Shown: positions 9,804 to 18,374, numbered from the stretch's first letter. The stretch is DNA of 64,000 nt from Streptomyces aureocirculatus (GCF_000720475.1 NZ_JOAP01000001.1:62001-126000), one strand, 5' to 3'. The notes: a model not told the origin generated them from the sequence alone. Numbers and translations are program-made.

Positions 9804-11587
9804 CTACCTTCTCGCCACGCCTGCCACAGTCGCGCGTACCTGCCGTCCAGAGCCACCAGTTCGTCGTGCGTGCCCTGCTCCACGACGCGGCCCGCGTCGA
9901 GGACGGCGATGCGGTCGGCCGCCATCGCCTGGGTGAGGCGGTGGGCCACGAACAGCGTGGTCCGGCCCGCGCACGCGGCGAGCACGGCCCGCTCCAATTC
10001 GGCGGCCCCCTCGCTGCCCGCCTCCGCGGTCGACTCGTCGAGCACCACCACCGGTGCCCGCGCCAACACGAGCCGGGCCAGGGCTACGTGGGCCACCTTG
10101 GTCACGTCCAGGCGTTCGCCGCCCTCGCCGACCTTGGTGTCGAGCCCCTCCGGCAGCGCGTCGACCCAGGTGTCGGCGCCGACCGTGCGCAGCGCCTGCC
10201 GCAGCTCCTCGTCGGTCGCCCGCGGCGCGGCGAGGCGCAGGTCGTCCTTGAGCGAGCCGGAGAACACATGGGTCTCCTGCGTCAGGATGCTCACCAGGGC
10301 CCGCGCCCCGGCCTCGTCGAGACCGGCGAGGTCGGTGTCACCGATGCGCACGGACCCGGCCTCGGGCGTCCCGATACCTGCGATCAGCGCGGCCAGGGTC
10401 GTCTTGCCCGCGCCCGTCGCCCCCACCAGGGCGAGCGAACCGCCCGCCGGGATCGTCAGGTCGACGTCCTTGAGTACGGGGTGCTCGGTGTCGGGATAGC
10501 GGTACGTCAGGCCCGCCACCGTCACCGCGTACGGCACGGCGTCGGCGGGCGCGACCGTCGAGTCGCCGACGAGCCGGTCCTCGGAGTCCTCACTGAGGAC
10601 GCCGACGAGGCGGGTCAGGCTCGCGCCCGACTTCTGTGCCTCGTCGAAGGTGAACATGATGGCGCCGAGGGGGGTGAAGAGGCGGTGGAACATCAGCGGG
10701 GCCGCCGAGACCTCGCCCAGGCTGGCGGCGTCGGCCTCCAGGAGGGCGTACCCCACCACGAGGATCAGGACGAGGCCGATGAACTCGGCGCGGTTCTCCC
10801 TGCCGACGAACCGGCCGAAGAACCGGAACACCTCGATCCCGTACTCGCGCACCCGCCACGATTCGCTGGTGACCTTCTCGCGGAAGGAGTCCTCCAGGCG
10901 GTACGCGCGGACGGTGTCGATCCCGTTCAGGCCGCTGATCAGCGCCTGGGCGCGGTCGGCCTGGGCGATGCGCTGCTTGCGGTAGAGCGGGGCGGACCGG
11001 GGCAGGTACCAGCGCAGCGCCAGGGCGTAGGCGGGCAGCGCGGCGGCGCCCGCGAGGCCGAGCCGCCAGTCGAGGCCGAACATGCCGACGGTGGCGATGA
11101 AGACGAGGACGCCCGCCGAGAAGACGGTCGGGATGGCCATGCGGATGCCCTTGGAGAGGACCGCCACGTCGTCACCGACCCGGGAGAGCACGTCCCCGCG
11201 GCCGACCTGCTCGATCCGGGTGCTCGGCATGCCGAGCACCGATCGGACGGCGCCTTCCCGCAGTTGCGCGAGCAGGTCCGCGCCGAGGCGTCCGATCAGA
11301 TAGGTCGACACTCCGGTGGCCACCGCGCCGAGCAGCGCGGCGGCCGCCATCAGGACTCCGACGGTGATCAGGACCGAGCGGGACTCGCCGTCGACCACCC
11401 CGTCGACCACCCGGCCGAGCAGGAGCACCGGCAGGACTTGGAGCGCCGCGCCCGCCACCGTGCTGAGCACGGTGGCGGCTGTCAGCCAGGGCACTTGCCT
11501 GCAGTGCGCCGTGACCCACCGGGTGGCCTCGCGCCCGGTCGCCGTGCGCAGGGCCGCCGGGGCGGCCCTCGTTTCGGTGGTGCTCAC
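9800..11587 (-). CDS. cchG: ABC exporter, fused membrane and ATPase domains
   Basis: A 595-residue half-transporter with an N-terminal type-1 exporter membrane domain (residues about 30-310, several hydrophobic helices) and a C-terminal ATPase. Walker A reads GATGAGKTT, Walker B ends VVVLDEST, and the H-loop is in FVAHRLTQA. The LSGGQ signature is degenerate (GERLDVTKVAHVALARL), and the usual D-loop after Walker B is replaced by AEAGS. This pattern occurs in a Streptomyces siderophore-exporter subfamily I recall. The start is GTG, two bases after the stop of the upstream lipoprotein gene, so translation is probably coupled. By position it is the CchG counterpart and probably exports the peptide siderophore. 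A partner subunit may lie beyond the left edge. The family call is firm; the substrate is inferred. Confidence 0.88.
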   Translation of the reverse strand: MSTTETRAAPAALRTATGREATRWVTAHCRQVPWLTAATVLSTVAGAALQVLPVLLLGRVVDGVVDGESRSVLITVGVLMAAAALLGAVATGVSTYLIGRLGADLLAQLREGAVRSVLGMPSTRIEQVGRGDVLSRVGDDVAVLSKGIRMAIPTVFSAGVLVFIATVGMFGLDWRLGLAGAAALPAYALALRWYLPRSAPLYRKQRIAQADRAQALISGLNGIDTVRAYRLEDSFREKVTSESWRVREYGIEVFRFFGRFVGRENRAEFIGLVLILVVGYALLEADAASLGEVSAAPLMFHRLFTPLGAIMFTFDEAQKSGASLTRLVGVLSEDSEDRLVGDSTVAPADAVPYAVTVAGLTYRYPDTEHPVLKDVDLTIPAGGSLALVGATGAGKTTLAALIAGIGTPEAGSVRIGDTDLAGLDEAGARALVSILTQETHVFSGSLKDDLRLAAPRATDEELRQALRTVGADTWVDALPEGLDTKVGEGGERLDVTKVAHVALARLVLARAPVVVLDESTAEAGSEGAAELERAVLAACAGRTTLFVAHRLTQAMAADRIAVLDAGRVVEQGTHDELVALDGRYARLWQAWREGS

Positions 11588-11589
11588 AC

Positions 11590-12645
11590 CTAGCCGACCG
11601 ACTTGACGAGTTCGTCGATCGCGTACGGCAGGGAAAGCAGCGTGCCCTGCGACATGGCCGCGCCGACCGCCGGGCCCTCGCTGTCGAGCAGATAGGACAC
11701 GTTGCCCTTCTTGACCGCTTTCAGGTTGGTGAAGAGCTTGAACTTCTTCAGGGCCTTCTGGTCGGCCGCGTCATTGATGACGAAGAGATGGTCGACGTCG
11801 ACGAGGTCGATGCGCTCGGGGGAGAGAACGGTGAAGAACTTGCCGTCCGCGACCTCGTCGATCTTCTTCTGGCCCTTGAAGCCGATGCCCGTCACCAGGC
11901 GTCCGCGTACGTCGGTGGTGGTGAACGGCGCGACCGAGTCCTTGTACCAGGACAGCGGCACGGCCGTCTGCTTGGCGAACTCGGGGTGGTTCTTCTTGGC
12001 CGTGTCCAGCTTGGCCTGGATGCCGTCCACCAGCTTCTTGGCCTTGTCCTCCTGGCCGAGCGCCTTGCCGATGTGCACCGCGTTGTCCTGCCACGGAGCG
12101 CTGAACGGCTCCTTCTCGGCCTTGCCGCGGCCCACCGTGGGGGCGATATTGGAGAGCTTGTCGTAGGCGGCCTTGTCGATCTCGGAGTACACCGCGATGA
12201 TCAGGTCAGGACGCAGCGAGGCGATCTTCTCGTAGTTCGGGCCCGAGTCGCCGTTCTTCATGACGACCTCGGGCTTGGTGTCGCCCCACTTGTCCTTCAC
12301 CCAGGGCCACTGGGTGTTGATGTCGGGGGACTTGCCCTCGGGGTTCGGGTACTGGTCGACCATGCCGACCGGCTTGACGCCGAACGCCAGGATCGCCTGG
12401 TCGTCGGTGTAGCCGACGGAGACGACCCGCTTGGGGGCCTTGGTTATCTTCGTGGATCCGAAGGCGTGCTCCACCGAGACGGGGAACGTGCCGGGCGCTG
12501 CCGCGGCGTTGCCGCTGTCCTTGTCGCCGTCGTCTGAGTCGTCCGAACCGCATCCCGCGAGGAGGCCGACACCGAGGGCCGCGGCGGAGACCACGGCCGC
12601 GAGCCGCCGCCACGGCGTCGTACGCGTCGTTCGTTGGAGGTGCAT
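11590..12645 (-). CDS. cchF: Ferric-siderophore-binding lipoprotein
   Basis: A 351-residue iron-siderophore binding protein of the FhuD/FepB type. The signal peptide ends in a lipobox (LLAGC, Cys about 32), followed by a Ser/Asp/Gly linker and a periplasmic-binding-protein fold. Recognisable stretches are KRVVSVGYTDDQAILAFGV and, further on, LRPDLIIAVY. I chose the ATG at 12645 because AAGGGAT precedes it and it gives a clean lipoprotein signal; a more distal ATG at 12732 would add a charged leader. It is first in a unit with the exporter and lies about 90 bases below an iron box. It would capture the ferrisiderophore outside the membrane and hand it to the CchC/D permease. Confidence 0.93.
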   Translation of the reverse strand: MHLQRTTRTTPWRRLAAVVSAAALGVGLLAGCGSDDSDDGDKDSGNAAAAPGTFPVSVEHAFGSTKITKAPKRVVSVGYTDDQAILAFGVKPVGMVDQYPNPEGKSPDINTQWPWVKDKWGDTKPEVVMKNGDSGPNYEKIASLRPDLIIAVYSEIDKAAYDKLSNIAPTVGRGKAEKEPFSAPWQDNAVHIGKALGQEDKAKKLVDGIQAKLDTAKKNHPEFAKQTAVPLSWYKDSVAPFTTTDVRGRLVTGIGFKGQKKIDEVADGKFFTVLSPERIDLVDVDHLFVINDAADQKALKKFKLFTNLKAVKKGNVSYLLDSEGPAVGAAMSQGTLLSLPYAIDELVKSVG

Positions 12646-12734
12646 TCGAGATCCCTTGCTCTCACGCCGGCCGGAACGCCCCTTGGAGGGCCCGGTGCGC
12701 CCCTGTCGGGGCAGGCAAACTTTACCGCTCAAAA

Positions 12735-12753
12735 TGAGGTTAGCCTAGCCTAA
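12735..12753. promoter_or_regulatory. Iron box upstream of lipoprotein gene
   Basis: TGAGGTTAGCCTAGCCTAA matches about 15 of 19 positions of the DmdR1 consensus. It sits between the stop of the ATPase gene (12757) and the lipoprotein start (12645). The lipoprotein-exporter pair is therefore probably transcribed from its own iron-repressed promoter. Confidence 0.8.
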
Positions 12754-12756
12754 CTC

Positions 12757-13617
12757 TCAATTTGCGCTTGGCTGAATCGCGTCGACCTGTACGTGAGTTC
12801 GACCGATCGGGACGATCAGCGGCCGGTCGCCCACCGGATCGTCGATCACCTTGGCCCGCAGGCCGAACGCCTCGTACAGAAGTTCGGCGGTGATCACGTC
12901 GCGCGGGTGCCCCTGCGCCAGGACCGAACCCTCCGTCATCACGACGAGGTTGTCGCTGTAGCGCGTGGCCAGATTCAGGTCGTGCAGGACCATCACCACC
13001 GTGCACCCGGACTCGTGCAGATCGTCCACCAGGTCGAGCACGTCGACCGCGTGCGCCAGGTCCAGATAGGTGGTCGGCTCGTCAAGGAGCAGCAGGTCGG
13101 TGCCCTGCGCCAGGGTCATGGAGATCCAGACGCGCTGACGCTGGCCGCCGGACAGCGAGTCGACGGGGCGGTCGGCCAGATCGGCGACCCCGGTCATGGC
13201 CAGGGCGCGCTCCACGACGTCGGCGTCGTCGGCGGACCACTGCCGCAGCCAACTCTGGTGCGGGTGGCGGCCCCTGGCGACCAGGTCGGACACCGTGAGC
13301 CCCTCGGGCGCGACCGGTGCCTGCGGCAGCAGACCGAGCTTCTTCGCCACGTCCTTGGTCTTGAGCTTGACGATGTCCTCGCCGTCCAGGACGACCGTGC
13401 CCTTGGTGGGCCTGAGCAGCCGCGTCAGGGTGCGCAACAGGGTCGACTTGCCACAGCCGTTGGGGCCGATGATGGTGGTGATCACCCCGGGCGGTATCGC
13501 CACGTCGAGATCGTCGATGACGGTCCGGCTGCCGTACCCGACGGTGACGCCGTTGGCTGCAAGCCGGGAGTCGGCGACGACCCCGGACTCGATCTCGGTG
13601 ATGTACTGCGCGACCAC
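12757..13617 (-). CDS. cchE: Ferrisiderophore ABC importer ATPase
   Basis: A 286-residue FecE/FhuC-type ATPase. Walker A is GPNGCGKST, the signature LSGGQRQRVWI, and Walker B LLLLDEPTTYLDL; all are intact, and the H-loop His is in MVLHDLNLA. The GTG at 13617 is preferred because a GGGGGG Shine-Dalgarno run lies just upstream; in-frame codons further upstream would read through an iron box. It would power the CchC/CchD permease. The gap to the upstream permease gene is 43 bases and contains an iron box, so the gene is independently controllable. Confidence 0.93.
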   Translation of the reverse strand: MVAQYITEIESGVVADSRLAANGVTVGYGSRTVIDDLDVAIPPGVITTIIGPNGCGKSTLLRTLTRLLRPTKGTVVLDGEDIVKLKTKDVAKKLGLLPQAPVAPEGLTVSDLVARGRHPHQSWLRQWSADDADVVERALAMTGVADLADRPVDSLSGGQRQRVWISMTLAQGTDLLLLDEPTTYLDLAHAVDVLDLVDDLHESGCTVVMVLHDLNLATRYSDNLVVMTEGSVLAQGHPRDVITAELLYEAFGLRAKVIDDPVGDRPLIVPIGRTHVQVDAIQPSAN

Positions 13618-13634
13618 AAGCCCCCCTCGCTTAT

Positions 13635-13653
13635 TAAGGTTTGCCTCACCTTT
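13635..13653. promoter_or_regulatory. Iron box upstream of ATPase gene
   Basis: TAAGGTTTGCCTCACCTTT matches about 14 of 19 positions of the DmdR1 consensus. It lies 18 bases upstream of the ATPase start and after the stop of the permease gene at 13661. Confidence 0.75.
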
Positions 13654-13660
13654 GTACCAG

Positions 13661-14785
13661 TTACCTGACGTTCCCCCGACCGAGGTTCGCCCGTACCAGC
13701 AGATAGACGAGGAAGGGGCCGCCGATCGCGGCGGTGACCACACCCACCGGGAGGCTGTTCGGCAGTGCCGTGCGCACGGTGAGGTCCGCGCCGATCAACA
13801 GCAGCGCCCCCACCATGCCCGAGGCCACCAACGGGGGCGTGGGGCAGCGCGCGAGGCGCATCGCCACCTGCGGCGCCACCAGGGCCACGAACGGCACGGG
13901 CCCCGCCGCGCTCACCGCCATCCCGGCCAGCAGGACCGCGCACAGCAGCAGGACCGCGCGCACCGTCTGGTAGCGGACGCCCAGGCCCGCGGCGACCTCG
14001 TCGCCGAAGTGCATCGGCTTGAACTGGAACGCGGCGCACGACACGACGACCAAAAGGACGAGCGTGCCCCAGAGCGCGATCTCGACGTCTTCCCAGGCCC
14101 GGTTGTCCAGCGATCCCACCAGCCACGCCTGGGCCCGCGCCACGTCCCTGATGTCGGCCGAGACGAGCAGCCAGGTGGTGATGGCCTCCATGACGGCGCT
14201 CACCGAGATTCCGATGAGGATGAGCCGGAAGCCGTCGACGCCGCGCCGCCACGCCAGGAAGTACACGAGCAGACCGGTAAACAGGCCGCCGGCGAGTGCC
14301 GCGGCGGACAGGCCCACGGAGTTGACGACCGCCGTCGCGGTCCCGCCCGACACGCTCACCAGGAACACCGCGACCGCGCTCGCACCGCCCGTGATGCCCA
14401 GAACGTCCGGGCTGGCCAGCGGATTGCGGGCGATGGACTGGGTGATGGCGCCGGAGACGCCGAGTGCGACGCCCACGACGATCCCGGCGAGGGCACGCGG
14501 CAGCCGTAGATCCATGATGATGAACTCGTCGACCTGCTCGCCCCGGCCGAAGATCGTCGCGATCACCCGGGGCAGGCCGATCTGGAAGTCCCCCACGGCG
14601 ATGGACAGGCAGAACAGCAGGAAGGTCGCGCCGGCCAGGAGCAGCGTGACGCCGAGGACGTAGGGCCGCCACACGAACGAGAGGCCGCCGAGCCGCACGC
14701 CCGGCGCCACCGCCGGCTTCCCGGCGCTTCCGGGCACCCCGGGCTTGTCGGGCTTCCCCGCCTGCACGGACTTCGCGTCTGTCAC
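13661..14785 (-). CDS. cchD: FecCD-family ferrisiderophore permease (second subunit)
   Basis: A permease of about 374 residues in the FecCD/BtuC family, with about nine hydrophobic helices after a cytosolic Lys/Pro-rich N-terminus. Family landmarks include LRLPRALAGIVVGVALGVSG, RNPLASPDVLGI, and near the C-terminus FVALVAPQVAMRL. The GTG at 14785 has AGAAGG seven bases upstream. An alternative GTG at 14791 overlaps the upstream stop as GTGA but has poor spacing. It pairs with the gene at 14788-15843 to form the heterodimeric channel, and the two are translationally coupled. Confidence 0.92.
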   Translation of the reverse strand: MTDAKSVQAGKPDKPGVPGSAGKPAVAPGVRLGGLSFVWRPYVLGVTLLLAGATFLLFCLSIAVGDFQIGLPRVIATIFGRGEQVDEFIIMDLRLPRALAGIVVGVALGVSGAITQSIARNPLASPDVLGITGGASAVAVFLVSVSGGTATAVVNSVGLSAAALAGGLFTGLLVYFLAWRRGVDGFRLILIGISVSAVMEAITTWLLVSADIRDVARAQAWLVGSLDNRAWEDVEIALWGTLVLLVVVSCAAFQFKPMHFGDEVAAGLGVRYQTVRAVLLLCAVLLAGMAVSAAGPVPFVALVAPQVAMRLARCPTPPLVASGMVGALLLIGADLTVRTALPNSLPVGVVTAAIGGPFLVYLLVRANLGRGNVR

Positions 14786-14787
14786 GT

Positions 14788-15843
14788 TCACGCCTTCTTG
14801 AACTTTCCGCGCCACACCAGGGCCGCGAAGAACGGTGCGCCGAGGAGAGCGACGACGACACCCGCGTCCAACTCGCCGGGGCGCACGACCAGGCGGCCCA
14901 CGATGTCGCAGACCAGCAGGACGACAGCGCCGAGCAGGCCCGCGTACGGCACGAGCCAGCGGTAGTCGGGGCCGGTCAGATAGCGGGCGATATGGGCGAC
15001 CATGAGCCCGAGGAACGCGATGGGTCCGCACGCCGCCGTGGCCGCCCCCGCGAGCAGGGTGATGGCGACGATGCCGATGATCCGGCTCCGCGCGATGTTC
15101 ACGCCGAGCCCACGGGCCACATCGTCACCCAGGTTGAGCAGGTTGATGGCGGGCAGCGTGACGGCCGCGAGGACCAGGCCGAGCGCGACGAACCCGGTCA
15201 CCGGCCAGATGACGTCGAAGCCGACACCGGCCACGGAGCCGGAGTTCCAGAACCGCAGCGCGTTCAGCGACGCCTGGTCCGAAAGCGCGACCGCCGTGGT
15301 CATCGCCGCGAGGAACACCGTGATGCCCTGCCCGGCCAGGGCGAGCGTCAGCGGATTGCCGGTCCCCCGGCCGATGCTCGCGACGCCGAACACGACGACA
15401 CCGGCGACGGCCGCCCCCAGGAAGGCGAACCACACATACTGGAACGGGTCACTGAGACCGAACACGGCGATCGCCGTCACGACGGCGAACGAGGCACCGG
15501 CGTTCACGCCCAACAGGCCCGTGTCCGCGATGGGGTTGCGCGTATAACCCTGGATCAGCGCTCCGCCGACCCCCAGGGCGATCCCCGCCACGATCGCGAG
15601 CACCGTCCTGGGCACGCGTACGGTCTCCACGATGAGCCGGATCTCGGTGAGCCGCTGATCGGACTCCGGCTCCGCGAACAACCCGTGCCACACCTCCGCG
15701 GGGCTCAACGCCCGCGCGCCGACGGCCAAGGACACGGCCGCCGCGACCACGAGGACCGCCACAAGCGCGCTCAAACCCGCCATCCGGCGCCGACGGGCCC
15801 CCATGACGGTGGGTGCGGGGCGCTCAACTGCAGTCGTGCTCAT
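14788..15843 (-). CDS. cchC: FecCD-family ferrisiderophore permease (first subunit)
   Basis: A 351-residue FecCD-family membrane protein. Landmarks are VRVPRTVLAIVAGIALGVGG, RNPIADTGLLGVNAGA and FLGLMVAHIARYLTG. It starts with ATG at 15843, reading MSTTAVERP. It is the first gene of the leftward uptake unit. The iron-box pair in the divergent region with the formyltransferase gene probably controls both directions. In S. coelicolor the ornithine hydroxylase gene cchB lies on the far side of this promoter; here the formyltransferase is directly adjacent. Confidence 0.93.
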   Translation of the reverse strand: MSTTAVERPAPTVMGARRRRMAGLSALVAVLVVAAAVSLAVGARALSPAEVWHGLFAEPESDQRLTEIRLIVETVRVPRTVLAIVAGIALGVGGALIQGYTRNPIADTGLLGVNAGASFAVVTAIAVFGLSDPFQYVWFAFLGAAVAGVVVFGVASIGRGTGNPLTLALAGQGITVFLAAMTTAVALSDQASLNALRFWNSGSVAGVGFDVIWPVTGFVALGLVLAAVTLPAINLLNLGDDVARGLGVNIARSRIIGIVAITLLAGAATAACGPIAFLGLMVAHIARYLTGPDYRWLVPYAGLLGAVVLLVCDIVGRLVVRPGELDAGVVVALLGAPFFAALVWRGKFKKA

Positions 15844-15903
15844 GTCGAAGTACGTTATCCCTTTGATCCACTGGGGACGTATGAGTCCTGAGCATCATGG
15901 AGT

Positions 15904-15922
15904 TTAGGTGAGCCTAAGCTAA
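15904..15922. promoter_or_regulatory. Iron box, cchC-proximal
   Basis: TTAGGTGAGCCTAAGCTAA matches about 15 of 19 positions of the DmdR1 iron-box consensus. It lies 61 bases upstream of the leftward permease gene, in the divergent promoter region. Confidence 0.82.
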
Positions 15923-15998
15923 AATGATGACGGTGTCGACAGGGCAAAAGGGATGAGCACCCCCATCAACTGGGGCATCGCGCACACACATTGAAAAC

Positions 15999-16017
15999 TA
16001 AGGTAAGCCTTGCTTTA
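15999..16017. promoter_or_regulatory. Iron box, cchA-proximal
   Basis: TAAGGTAAGCCTTGCTTTA is a weaker match (about 11 of 19) to the DmdR1 consensus but keeps the TAAGGTAAGCCTT core. It lies 38 bases upstream of the formyltransferase start, where it would block the rightward promoter under iron repletion. Confidence 0.65.
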
Positions 16018-16054
16018 CTGGCGCCGGTCAATCCCTGCTCTGAGGAGGAACCCC

Positions 16055-17002
16055 ATGCGGGTCGTCATGTTCGGTTATCAGACCTGGGGGCACCGCACCC
16101 TTCAGGCCCTCATCGATTCCGAGCACGACGTGGTGCTGGTGGTGACACACCCCAAGAGCGAGCACGCCTATGAGAAGATCTGGAGCGACTCGGTCGCCGA
16201 TCTCGCCGAGGCGAACGGCATCCCCGTCCTCATCCGCAACCGCCCCGACGACGAGGAACTGTTCGAGCGGCTCAAGAACGCCGACCCCGACATCATCGTC
16301 GCCAACAACTGGCGTACGTGGATTCCGCCGCGCCTCTTCGACCTCCCCCGCCACGGCACGCTGAACGTCCATGACTCGCTGCTGCCGAAATACGCGGGCT
16401 TCTCCCCGTTGATCTGGGCCCTGATCAACGGCGAGTCCGAAGTGGGCGTCACCGCGCACATGATGAACGACGAGCTCGACGCCGGCGACATCGTCCGCCA
16501 GGAGTCCGTGCCGGTCGGCCCGAGGGACACCGCGACCGACCTCTTCCACAAGACCGTCGACCTCATCGCCCCCGTCACCATCGGCGCCCTCGGCCGGATC
16601 GCCGCCGGGGACAAGGACTTCACCCCGCAGGACCGTACCCGGGCCAGCTTCTTCCACAAGCGCTCCCTGGAGGACAGCCGCATCGACTGGACCTGGCCCG
16701 CGGCGGACCTCGAGCGCCTGGTGCGCGCCCAGTCCGAGCCTTACCCCAGCGCCTACACCTTCCACCGGGGCAAGCGCCTCGAAGTCCTGGCCGCGGTCGT
16801 GTCCGAGGGGAAGTACGGCGGCACCCCCGGCCGCATCTTCTACCGCGAGGGCGAGGGCGTGGTCATCGTCGCCGGGGCCGACGCCCGCACGGGCCGCAAC
16901 CACGGCCTCGCCATCACACGCGTCCGCACCGAGGACGGCCGCGAGCTCGCCGCGACCGAGTACTTCACCGCCATGGGCGGATATCTGACCAGCCGCCCCT
17001 GA
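16055..17002 (+). CDS. cchA: Hydroxyornithine N-formyltransferase
   Basis: A 315-residue formyltransferase of the methionyl-tRNA formyltransferase fold. The formyl-transfer residues are visible: Asn and His in LNVHDSLLPKYAG and Asp in ELDAGDIV. By analogy with CchA it would use formyl-tetrahydrofolate to formylate N5-hydroxyornithine, giving the residue loaded by module 1 of the NRPS. I chose the ATG at 16055 because GAGGAGGA lies six bases upstream; an in-frame ATG at 16010 lies inside the iron box. Its divergent position opposite the uptake genes and the flanking iron box support the siderophore role over a housekeeping fmt. No hydroxylase gene accompanies it here. Confidence 0.92.
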   Translation: MRVVMFGYQTWGHRTLQALIDSEHDVVLVVTHPKSEHAYEKIWSDSVADLAEANGIPVLIRNRPDDEELFERLKNADPDIIVANNWRTWIPPRLFDLPRHGTLNVHDSLLPKYAGFSPLIWALINGESEVGVTAHMMNDELDAGDIVRQESVPVGPRDTATDLFHKTVDLIAPVTIGALGRIAAGDKDFTPQDRTRASFFHKRSLEDSRIDWTWPAADLERLVRAQSEPYPSAYTFHRGKRLEVLAAVVSEGKYGGTPGRIFYREGEGVVIVAGADARTGRNHGLAITRVRTEDGRELAATEYFTAMGGYLTSRP

Positions 17003-17015
17003 CCCGACGGCCGGG

Positions 17016-17057
17016 CCGCCCGCTCCCCCGCGCACGGTCGCGCGGGGTGGCGGGCGG
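17016..17057. terminator. Strong GC hairpin after cchA
   Basis: The left arm CCGCCCGCTCCCCCGCGC (17016-17033) pairs with GCGCGGGGTGGCGGGCGG (17040-17057), apart from a central two-base mismatch, across a six-base loop. There is no T-run, which is usual for Streptomyces terminators. It begins 13 bases after the cchA stop and ends before the converging TetR gene. Confidence 0.7.
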
Positions 17058-17130
17058 CGCGGTGTACTGCCGTCAACGCCGGTGTACGGCGACGCACCGG
17101 TACGCGGCGATCAGCGCCCGTGCGCAGCAA

Positions 17131-17688
17131 TCAGCGCCGGTGCGCGGCGATCAGGAGGCGGGTCGCCTCCGCCGCGTGCGCCGCCGGGGCGGTGCTTCCG
17201 GTGATCGCGGCGCTCACCATCGCGCCCTCGGCCAGCAGGAACACGTGCTCGCCGAGGTCGGCGGGCAGACCGGCCCGCGCCACGAGGTTCGCCACATACT
17301 CCTTGAACGCCGCCTTGTGCAGCCGCACTTGGCGGGCGACCGGCTCCGAGGTGGCGCCGAGCTCCCCGTACGAGTTGATCCAGGCGCAGCCGTTGAAGCC
17401 GGGCTCCCCGAACCACTCACCCAGTTGGTCGAAGACGGCCACGACGCGCCGCTCGGGGTCCTCGTGCTGTTCGACGTGCTCGGCAAGGCGCTCCCGCCAG
17501 CGCACGTCGCGCCGCTCCAGGTAGGCCTCGACGAGCCGTTCCTTCGCGGGGAAGAGCTGGTAAAGGCGCTTGAGGGACACCCCCGACACCGCCCGGATGT
17601 CGTCCATGCCGACGGTCTGTACGCCCTGCCGGTAGAAGAGCTCCTCGGCCGCGTCCAACGCCCGCCCGGTGGCGACTGTGCTGTCCAT
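17131..17688 (-). CDS. TetR-family transcriptional regulator
   Basis: A 185-residue TetR-type repressor. The N-terminal helix-turn-helix is typical (ALDAAEELFYRQGVQTVGMD, then SGVSLKRLYQLFPAKERLV, residues about 10-55). The C-terminal ligand domain is of the type often paired with small enzymes (FNGCAWINSYGEL). It starts at the ATG at 17688 and is divergent from the NTF2-like gene at 17916. A perfect inverted repeat GAGAACG-CT-CGTTCTC lies just upstream of that gene, with a lone half site closer to the regulator, so it probably represses the neighbour and perhaps itself. The ligand is unknown. Confidence 0.9.
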   Translation of the reverse strand: MDSTVATGRALDAAEELFYRQGVQTVGMDDIRAVSGVSLKRLYQLFPAKERLVEAYLERRDVRWRERLAEHVEQHEDPERRVVAVFDQLGEWFGEPGFNGCAWINSYGELGATSEPVARQVRLHKAAFKEYVANLVARAGLPADLGEHVFLLAEGAMVSAAITGSTAPAAHAAEATRLLIAAHRR

Positions 17689-17845
17689 CGACCGAAGTCC
17701 TCCTCACTGCCCCGCAGGGCTACCGTACCCCTCCGTCACGGACGGTCCTCACGGGTGTCACGGGGCAGGTACGCGCAGCACGGACACGCAGTTCGGCGGG
17801 CGCTGGATTTGCCGCGCGGGCAAACGCGCTACCCCGGGGAACCAG

Positions 17846-17887
17846 CGTTCTCTAAGGTGGGGGCCGCAGCAGAGAACGCTCGTTCTC
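17846..17887. promoter_or_regulatory. Palindromic TetR operator plus half site
   Basis: GAGAACG-CT-CGTTCTC (17872-17887) is a perfect 7-bp inverted repeat with a two-base spacer. A single CGTTCTC half site occurs at 17846-17852. The palindrome ends 28 bases before the start of the rightward NTF2-like gene, a repressor position. Assignment to the adjacent TetR gene is inferred from divergence and symmetry. Confidence 0.72.
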
Positions 17888-17915
17888 CCGCCGAGTTTCC
17901 TGGGAAGGAACCGTC

Positions 17916-18374
17916 ATGGCAGCACGCCCCCCGTTCCCGCCGTTCGACGAGGAGAGCGCCCTGCGGAAGGTGCAGGCCGCCGAGGACGCGTGGAACACCC
18001 GCGACCCCGAGCGCGTGGCGACGGCGTACACCGTCGACTCGGTCTGGCGGAACCGGGACCGGTTCGTCACCGGCCGCGCCGAGATCGTGGAATTCCTGCG
18101 CGAGAAGTGGTCCCGGGAGCGGGACTACGCGTTGCGCAAGGAGCTGTGGGACTTCCACGGCGCCCGGATCGCCGTGCGGTTCCAGTACGAGTGCCGGACC
18201 GCGGACGGCCGGTGGTGGCGCAGCTACGGCAACGAGCTGTGGGAGTTCACCGAGGAGGGACTCATGGCGCGGCGCGAGGCCTGCATCAACGACGTACCGA
18301 TAACGGAGGCGGAGCGGCGCATCTTCGGCCCGCGGCCTGACGGCGAGCGTCGAAAGGCGCTCCCCGTCCGCTGA
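17916..18374 (+). CDS. NTF2-like (DUF1348-type) small protein
   Basis: A 152-residue protein of the nuclear-transport-factor-2-like fold, resembling DUF1348 members: [18 protein letters not shown], then [18 protein letters not shown], then [12 protein letters not shown]. No catalytic residues can be assigned from sequence alone. The start ATG is preceded by GGGAAGGAA. It is divergently paired with a TetR regulator and an obvious operator, a common arrangement for detoxification or ligand-inducible genes. The substrate is unknown. Confidence 0.85.
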   Translation: MAARPPFPPFDEESALRKVQAAEDAWNTRDPERVATAYTVDSVWRNRDRFVTGRAEIVEFLREKWSRERDYALRKELWDFHGARIAVRFQYECRTADGRWWRSYGNELWEFTEEGLMARREACINDVPITEAERRIFGPRPDGERRKALPVR

